Shown here: positions 1 to 9,300 of the stretch, one piece after another
Position numbering within the stretch: the first letter of the stretch is position 1
Layout: each line of letters starts with the position of its first letter
Position numbers and translations under genes: made by a program
Assembly: GCA_947247005.1 (NCBI GenBank)
Contig: OX365955.1
Location: 4,846,001 to 4,910,000 of the forward strand
Direction: 5' to 3'
DNA: 64,000 nt
From: Spisula solida
Lineage: Eukaryota > Mollusca > Bivalvia > Venerida > Mactridae
Notes under the pieces: model-generated
Databases searched by the model: none
What the model saw: only the letters and a program-made list of their open reading frames with translations
What the model was told of the DNA's origin: nothing

Positions 1-34
1 CTGGTAACCAAATTTTTCACATGTTTAATTACAG

Positions 35-325
35 ATACAGAATATACTACAGTTAGCAGGAGCGACCGTAGATTTGTTAGACGTACAAGGCTCGTCAGTG
101 ATGATATGTTTAGAAGATGGCTGGGATGTCACTACACAGGTGGTATCAGTAGCTCAGATCCTGTTAGACCCCTATTACAGAACAATTGAAGGGTTCAGGG
201 CCCTTATTGAGAAGGAGTGGCTAGGATTTGGTCACAGGTTTACTCACAGAAGTAATCAGACGCAGGCTAACCAGGCTAGTGGGTTTGCTCCAGTATTTCT
301 GCAATTCTTGGATGTTGTACACCAG
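35..325 (+). CDS. Sbf: Sbf exon: myotubularin P-loop region
   Basis: The exon opens after ATTACAG and closes CACCAG|GTTTGT, phase 0 at both ends (97 codons). It contains [12 protein letters not shown], which aligns with the CX5R active site HCSDGWDRTAQ of active myotubularins. The catalytic Cys position is Leu and the Arg position is Val, so the domain should have no phosphatase activity, as known for SBF1/2. The following [18 protein letters not shown] and GFGHRF are classic myotubularin core motifs. Confidence 0.95.
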
Positions 326-3300
326 GTTTGTAGTGATTTTTGTAAAATCATAAAGTATGGCTAGGTCAAAATGTTGCGAATTTGTTAACCTTAAGTTAAA
401 GTAGTTCACAAGTTTAAATATTTAATATATTCAGAAAGAACTAGTGGCTGCATTTTTCTTTCACTGCTGATGTTTAAGTTGTATGAGACACCTAGGTAGT
501 TCAAAATAACAGAGAATTAGACCAAGAAGAGAAATAGGGGGGTGGTGGAGTGTGCAGGAATGATGTTCTAGGGCTAGACTAACCATTATAAACATGAGAA
601 ATAAGGGGTGGTGGAGTGTGCAGGAATGATGTTCTAGGGCTAGACTAACCATTATAAACATGAGAAATATGGGGTGGGGGAGTGTGCAGGAATGATGTTC
701 TAGGGCTAGACTAACCATTATAAACATGAGAAATATGGGGTGGGGGAGTGTGCAGGAATGATGTTCTAGGGCTAGACTAACCATTATAAACATGAGAAAT
801 AGGGGGGTGGTGGAGTGTGCAGGAATGATGTTCTAGGGCTAGACTAACCATTATAAACATGAGAAATAAGGGGTGGTGGAGTGTGCAGGAATGATGTTCT
901 AGGGCTAGACTAACCATTATAAACATGAGAAATATGGGGTGGGGGAGTGTGCAGGAATGATGTTCTAGGGCTAGACTAACCATTATAAACATGAGAAATA
1001 TGGGGTTGGGGAGTGTGCAGGAATGATGTTCTAGGGCTAGACTAACCATTATAAACATGAGAAATAGGGGGGTGGTGGAGTGTGCAGGAATGATGTTCTA
1101 GGGCTAGACTAACCATTATAAACATGAGAAATAAGGGGTGGTGGAGTGTGCAGGAATGATGTTCTAGGGCTAGACTAACCATTATAAACATGAGAAATAT
1201 GGGGTGGGGGAGTGTGCAGGAATGATGTTCTAGGGCTAGACTAACCATTATAAACATGAGAAATAGGGGGGTGGTGGAGTGTGCAGGAATGATGTTCTAG
1301 GGCTAGACTAACCATTATAAACATGAGAAATAAGGGGTGGTGGAGTGTGCAGGAATGATGTTCTAGGGCTAGACTAACCATTATAAGCATGAGAAATAAG
1401 GGGTGGTGGAGTGTGCAGGAATGATGTTCTAGGGCTAGACTAACCATTATAAACATGAGAAATAAGGGGTGTTGGAGTGTGCAGGAATGATGTTCTAGGG
1501 CTAGACTAACCATTATATACATGAGAAATAGGGGGTGGTGGAGTGTGCAGGAATGATATTCTAGGACTAGACTTACCATTATATACATCTTGTTTCAGAT
1601 TCACAAACAGTTTCCGATGTCGTTCGAGTATAACCAATATCTGCTGAAGTTTCTAGGCTATCATTATGTGTCAAATAGATTCAGAACATTTATGTTGGAT
1701 TCAGAATTTGATCGAATGGAAGCAGGTTGGCTACTGGAAGACAAGAAAACTCACCGACTGGATGAGTTCGAAGAGGGCTTAGGATTCTCAGCAAAACATT
1801 TGCAGCAGAGTAATATAGGAATGGCTATATGGGACTATATTGACAAACATCATAGAAAGTCTCCATTGTTTAATAACTTTCAATACAGCCCTAGTGATCA
1901 CGAAGCTGTAAGTCAAAAAGTTGGATACTGTAAAATGACTAAAATCACATATTTTTGTCGGAATGGAATTTCGTGGATTTTGATAAAATTGTATTTTCAT
2001 GGGGTCGTACATTTGTTTATTACAAAACATGGAAAACTAAACACATGTTCTGTATTTGGGAGCGTCAATTAATCGTGGGGATTAGATTTTGTGGTCTAGT
2101 TCAACAACAAAATCAACGAAAATACTACTCACTCGAAAATAATGATTTTGCAGTATACCATTAACATAATTATTATTCTTATCCCAAATATTCTGGGGAG
2201 ATATGTTGAATTTGTGCGGGATATATACTTTTCTATGTAAACCTCATTCAATTCTTTTATAATCCACTTGAAAAAAAGCCCTGCAGTTAAAGTCTACATG
2301 CTGTTAAATTTTAAACATCTTTTTCATGGAATTGCCATGTTTCATATAGATATACTCCAAAATCCGATGTATTCTGTTTTTTCCACAGTAGTCATTTGGT
2401 ACAAACAAGTTTTACTGATACCCACACTGTTGCACTATAAATGTACATAATATATGGACAATTAAAACGGGGAGATGCTAAATTTATTCACTATAGTTTT
2501 AGCAATGCATTACGGTAAATATTATTTGTACCGCATGGAAATTAAGAGTGAAAACCAAAATATTGCGAATTCCGGATGACATCTATTTACAGAGATTTAA
2601 ACTTTTTACCCAACATACAGAATTTTATTTATATATTTTGTTCCAGGTGTTACGTCCATATTCTAATTTATCCAACTTGAAGATCTGGGATTATTTCACG
2701 ACAGAAGATCTAGCTCATGGACCGTCATACGATGTCGAGGTCGTACAAAAAGAAATCCGACAGAATGAGGATCAGGAATCGGTCGAGTTGCTAGGACAAC
2801 AACAACGGAAAATTGTTAACAGTTGTTATGACAACGTAATGCTTCAACAACCGGATTACTTCCAATGGCAGTTTCAGGTGAGACCATCATACATTGATTT
2901 CCCACAGCAGTCCTACAATTTTGGATTCCAGGGTACTGTTTTATCAAAGCACTTACGGAAACCATAAACTTACGTTCAAATTTAAATTCTTAATCATTCT
3001 TTAAAACTTACATATTTGAGACAAGTATTGTTTGTAGGGGTTCAACCTCTGAATAATAGTTAATATTGAACATCCTTTCTATCATAATTTGTAGCTTTTC
3101 AAGAGATACTAAGAATGTACATTTGAACGTAAGTAGTCCTCAAGTGTAGTAGTTCTTGAGTGTAGTCCTCAAGTGTAGTAGTCCTAAAGTGTAGTAGTCT
3201 TTGAGTGTAGTCCTCGAGTGTAATAGTCCTTGAGTGTAGTAGTCCTTGAGTGTAGTAGTCCTCAAGTGTAGTAGTCCTCAAGTGTAGTAGTCCTAAAGTG

Positions 3301-6300
3301 TAGTAGTCTTTGATTGTAGTCCTCGAGTGTAATAGTCCTCAAGTGTAGTAGTCCTCAAGTGTAGTAGTCCTTGAGTGTAGTAGTCCTCGAGTGTAGTAGT
3401 CCTCAATTGTAATAGTCCTTGAGTGTAGTAGTCCTTGAGTGTAGAAGTCCCTGAGTGTAGTAGTCCTCAAGTGTAGTAGTCCTCAAGTGTAGTAGTCCTT
3501 GAGTGTAGTAGTCCTCGAGTGTAGTAGTCCTCAAGTGTTGAGTCCTCGAGTGTAGTAGTCCTTGAGTGTAGAATCCCTGAGTGAAGTTGTCCTCAAGTGT
3601 AGTAGTCCTCAAGTGTAGTAGTCCTCAATTGTAGTAGTCCTCAATTGTAGTAGTCCTTGAGTGTAGTAGTCCTTGAGTGTAGTAGTCCTCGAGTGTAGTA
3701 GTCCTCGAGTGTAGTAGTCCTCGAGTGTAGAAGTCCCTGAGTGTAGTAGTCCTCAAGTGTAGTAGTCCTCAATAGTAGTACTGTAGTCCTCGAGTGTAGT
3801 AGAGAAGTCCCTGAGTGTAGTAATCCTCAAGTGTAGTAGTCCTCAATAGTAGTACTGTAGTCCTCGAGTGTAGTAGAGAAGTCCCTGAGTGTAGTAGTCC
3901 TCAAGTGTAGTAGTCCTCAATAGTAGTACTGTAGTCCTCGAGTGTAGTAGTCCTTGAGTATAGTAGTCCTTGAGAGTAGTAGTCCTCGAGTGTAGTAGTC
4001 CTTGAGTGTGGTAGTCCCTGAGTGTAGTAGTCCTCAAGTGTAGTAGTCCTCAAGTGTAGTAGTCCTCAAGTATAGTAGTCCTTCAGTGTAGTAGTCCTTC
4101 AGTGTAGTAGTCCTGTAGTGTAGTAGTCCTTCAGTGTAGTAGTCCTGTAGTGTACTAGTCCTTCAGTGTAGTAGTCCTGTAGTGTAGTAGTCCTTAGTGT
4201 AGTAATGATATATTGTTAATTGTTCTTTTTGTCTTGTATTTGTTGTGGTAGAAATATATTTTTTCTACTTGTAGATTATTATAACTACCATGTTTAACTG
4301 ACATGTAAAATGAATTATACGGCCTCCTTGATAACCTAGTATTAGAGGGTCTGCTTTATGTGCGGGAGGTTGCGGGTTCGATCCCAGGCCGCGTCATACC
4401 AAAGACGAAATTAAATGGTACCAGTAATTCCCTTGCTAGACGCTCAGCATAAAAGGGAAACTGGCTTCTCTTCTCTCATACCCTCGTGGATGGATAACAT
4501 CAGGAATGAGGTGTCGAGAGTGATTAATATAAGTTGGAAAAACTTGTTTCACAATCTACCTTAAATAAATTAGTATAAACTAAAACTAAAATGAATTACT
4601 TTTCTTCACAGGAAATTCATAAACTAGAAAATGATCTCGGGCACTTGCCCAGGAAATGGCGTTCATTCTGGGACAAGCTACAGGGACCGCATAGTGATTC
4701 CTCTTCGTTGCCAAGGGAAGTCTCCTTTAATATGCAACTTGCTCGATCACATGGTCGTTCTATACATAAACGTTCAACGTTAGAAATTCTTGTGAAAGGG
4801 AAAATGTTAGGGGAAGCCACGCGATCTTTCGGACAGCCGCACAGATTTGAGGAATGGACTTATACCACAGCTGTGTATTGTGATTTGTGCTCGAACTTAC
4901 TCTGGGGATTGGTTAAAACAGGTAAAACTTTTGTTGTCATTTGATAAAATGAATATTTCAGGGTTCCCACGGTCAGGGAAAAGTCAGGGAAAAACATAAT
5001 TTTTTCAAGGTCAGGGAAAAGTCAGGGAATTTTGGAATTAGTCAGGGAAATCCAGAAATTTACCAAAAGTCAGGGAAAAGTCAGGGAATTTTTCATTGAA
5101 GCTGTCGATAAGTGTCATTTCCTATGAAGTAATACCTAAGACTGAAAAAAATCCTCGCTCGCTATGCTCGCACATTATAATAACTTTATGTCAATCAACA
5201 GCCCTAAAATCTGCTACCTTAAACTTTTTTGTTCCATATAAAGCAAATATATCCTCCTTTTTAGCTCACCTGTCACAAAGTGACAAGGTGAGCTTTTGTG
5301 ATCGCTCTTCGTCCGTCGTCCGTCCGTCCGTCCACAATTGCTTGTGAACACACTAGAGGTCACAAATTTAGCCTAATCTTTATGAAACTTGGTCACAATG
5401 ATCATCTCAACAAAATCTAGGCCAAGTTCGATATTGGGTCATCTGGGGTCAAAAACTAGGTCACTAGGTCAAATCATAGAAAAACCATGTGAACACATTA
5501 GAGGTCACAATTTTGACTTAATCTTTATGAAACTTGATCACAATGATCATCTCTATAAAATCTAGGTCAAGTTCGATATTGGGTCATCTGGGGTCAAAAA
5601 CTAGGTCACTAGGTCAAATCATAGAAAAACCTTGTGAACACATTAGAGGTCACAATTTTGACTTATTCTTTATGAAACTTGATCACAATGATCATCTCTA
5701 TAAAATCTAGGTCAAGTTCGATATTGGGTCATCCGGGGTCATAAACTAGGTCACAAGGTCAAATCATAGATAAACCTTGTGTAGTCACTAGAGGTCACAA
5801 TTTTGGTCTAATATTTATGAAACATGGTCACAATGATCATCTCAACAGAATCTAGGTCAAGTTCGATATTGGGTCATCAGGGGTCAAAAACTAGGTCACA
5901 AGGTCAAATCATAGAAAAACCTTGTGTAGTCACTAGAGGTCACAATTTTGACCTAGTCTTTATGAAACTTGGTCACAATGATCATCTCAACAAAATCTAG
6001 GTCAAGTTCGATATTGGGTCATCTGGGGTCAAAAACTAGGTCACAAGGTCAAATCATAGATAAACCTTGTGTAGTCACTAGAGGTCACAATTTGGTCTAA
6101 TCTTTATGAGACTTGGTCACAATGATCATCGCAATAAAATCTAGGTCAAGTTCGATAATGGGTCATCTGGGGTCAAAAACTAGGTCACAAGGTCAAATAA
6201 TAGAAAAACCTTGTGTAGTCACTAGAGGTCACAGTTTTAGCATAATCTTTACGAAACTTGGTCACAATGATCTACACAACCAAATCTAGGTCAAGTTTGA

Positions 6301-9300
6301 TATTGGGTCATCCGGGGTCAAAAACTAGGTCACAAGATCAAATCATAGAAAAACCTTGTGTAGTCACTAGAGGTCCCAGTTTTGGCCTGATCTTTACGAA
6401 ACTTAGTCACAATGATCATAACAACAAAATCGAGGTCGAGTTCGATAATGGGTCATCTGGGGTCAAAATCTAGGTCACAAGGTCAAATCATAGAAATACC
6501 TTGCGTAGTCACTAGAGGTCACAATTTTTGTCTAATCTTTATGAAACTCGGTCACAATGATCATCTCAAAAAAATCTAGATCAAGTTCGATATTGGGTCA
6601 TCTGGGGTCAAAAACTAGGTCACAAGGTCAAATAATAGAAAAACCTTGTGTAGTCACTAGAGGTCACAGTTTTGGCCTGATCTTTACGAAACTTGGTCAC
6701 AATGATCATCTCAACAAAATCTAGGTCAAGTCCGATATTGGTTTATCTGGGGTCAAAAACTAGGTCATTAGGTCAAATCATATAAAAACCTTTTGTAGTC
6801 ACTAGAGGTCACAATATTTGCCTAATCTGTATAAAACTTGGTCACAATGATCATCTTAACAAAATCTAGGTTAAATTCAAAAGGTGAGCGACCTAGGGCC
6901 CTTTGGGCCCTCTTGTCTCTATTTTATGGCCATATTGCTTGAACAAAAAGATGCAGTGTCGCCCGATTGCTCTAAAAAGTCAGGGAAAACTGCTTTGTGG
7001 TCAGGGAAAAGTCAGGGAATTTTGTCTTGGAAAGTTTGTGGGTACCCTGTATTTTGCAGTCTGATTTTACCATAGCTGTAAATTGTGATTTGTGCTCTAA
7101 CTTACTTTGGGGATTGGTTAAAACAGGTAAAACTTTTGTTATTCAATTTAGATAAAATGGATATTTTGCAGTCTGATTTAGAGGCTGGGATACTCATTAA
7201 TAAAGACAGATTCCTGACTGATGGGAATATGATTCTCTTAGTCATGATCTCTGGCCCTGTGTTTACAAAAGATTAGTTTTTCCGGATCAGGATCAAGCTA
7301 AAATAGATGTCCTTTAAAATTCAGGAAATATGTTCATGTTAAACTTGATATTTTTATACACTCAGATGGATAGATAATGATATATCCATTAATTTTGAAG
7401 ACATTATAAAAGTTTATAAGTTATAAAGATGTTAAGATTATTTGATTTAATCCTGGTTTAAAAAAATCATCCTGGTTTTTCAGGATCAGTTTCACGCTCA
7501 ATCTCAAGTACTATAATTCACTTTTTCAACAAAGAAATGGTGTTCTGAATATTTTGAACATGTTAACTAGAAGTGATGTATGTATTCTGTGCATGACTAT
7601 GATACGTATTTCCAAATGTTCTCAGAAATTATTTTCAGGATCAAATTTGATCCCGATCAGTTATCTTTTGTGAAACCAGGGCCTACTCTAAGCAACCAAA
7701 ATTGACTTAGGCCAAAAATAAAATATTGATTGTTTCCCCTTCCCTACCTACATGAGCAAAAAGTCCCCTACCAAAAATATATGTTGACCCTCTGAATTTT
7801 TTTTATGCCCCCCTATCGATAGATGGGGAGGCATATAGTGATTCACCTCTCCGTCCGTTCGTCCGTCCGTCCGTCCGTCCAGGTTAACCCAAATTGACCG
7901 TTTCTTCTAGCATTAATATGGCTTGCTACAAAGCTTCCAAACTTGCATGGATGTTGTATATGAACACTCTCCACACACCTGTATCACCTGACCCCATTTT
8001 GACCTTCACCTTGACCTAATTTTGGACTTAGACTTATTTATGGACAAGGCTTCCACAGGGGGCATAAGCGTTTATTGAACGCAGTCTTGTTTATTTTATA
8101 AAAAAAAGTCCAGTACAAAAGTACAAAAAAAATTGGACAATAAAAAAATATTGTTTAGAAAAAAAAAACTGACCTGCCTACCTACCCAACCCTATTTGGC
8201 CAGGGTTGGGAATGGGAAATAAACTATATTTTATTTTCGACTATAATGAATATTTTTTCTGACAGGAATGCACTGTACAGATTGTGGCTACAATTGTCAT
8301 GAGAAGTGTATGTCCAATGTACCCAAGAATTGTACAAAGTTGAAGGCTGTAAGTGACGCAAGTACAAGTAGTTCTAGTACATCTAAACCTAGCGGATCCG
8401 AGGCTAGTTCTCTACATGCAGCAGGAGATAGAATTGGTGAGTATAGTTCAATCACAATATCTCCAACTTTTAGAAAAAAAATTGCGTTATTTAAAATTCA
8501 AAGAAATGTCTGCAAGGCTGTTATGGTCATGATATAAAGGGTTTAAAGAATGTTTGTTCCGGTCAGAAAGTATGGCGTATTTTCATTTTTACCAAGCAAA
8601 ATTTTATGAAAATTGGAATGAAGGTACAGTGCTAAATTTAGGAACTGTGAATTATTTTTGCTTGGTTTCATTCTGGTGGACGCCATTGCCATGGATATAT
8701 AGAATGCGGAAGTAAGCTTACGTTATTAACGTTATGTCGACTGTAATTTTAAATATGAGTTGACAAACAGAAATAACTGCAAAAATGAAACAAAGCCAGG
8801 TTTAGGCATTTTAGTCATTCATTAAACATTACGTTATACTTAAAGTTATTGATGGCTAAAGGACGGGTACTCATATAATTGGAGCACAGCTATGAATTTG
8901 CTAGTACGTGGTATCGATTTCATCGAACTTGACGTGACGTAAACGTCAATCGAAAATTGAGAGTAGGGTAAAAAAATGACCGACTGTGTAAGAAATAACA
9001 ACGGAAAAAAAATTACAGAATCAACTTCTACGACCAAGGCATTGACATGTCGCATTTTTCAAGTAAAGAGTAACTAAATAACTCCAAAAGTGAAGACACG
9101 TCTGAGTTGACAAAAACTCGACACTTAGAAAAAAATATGACTATGGGAAAACAAAGGAGATTAATTTGAAAACGAAAACTCTGACAGCCTCATAACTTGG
9201 ATGATGTTAAACTCAGACAGCCTCATAACTTGGATGATGTTTTGTTTTTGTATAAGGTTAATTAGTTTAGTTCATTACAAGTTTAAAACATACACAACGA

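Noticed and set aside
461..1588. Minus-strand open frames of a 22-residue repeat ([16 protein letters not shown]...)
   Set aside because: Produced by a 66-bp minisatellite whose period is a multiple of 3; lies inside an Sbf intron with no splice or family support.
4951..7056. Perfect 8-bp target duplication around the hAT-like element
   Set aside because: GAATATTT and TATTTTGC do not match without shifting, so the duplication is not claimed.
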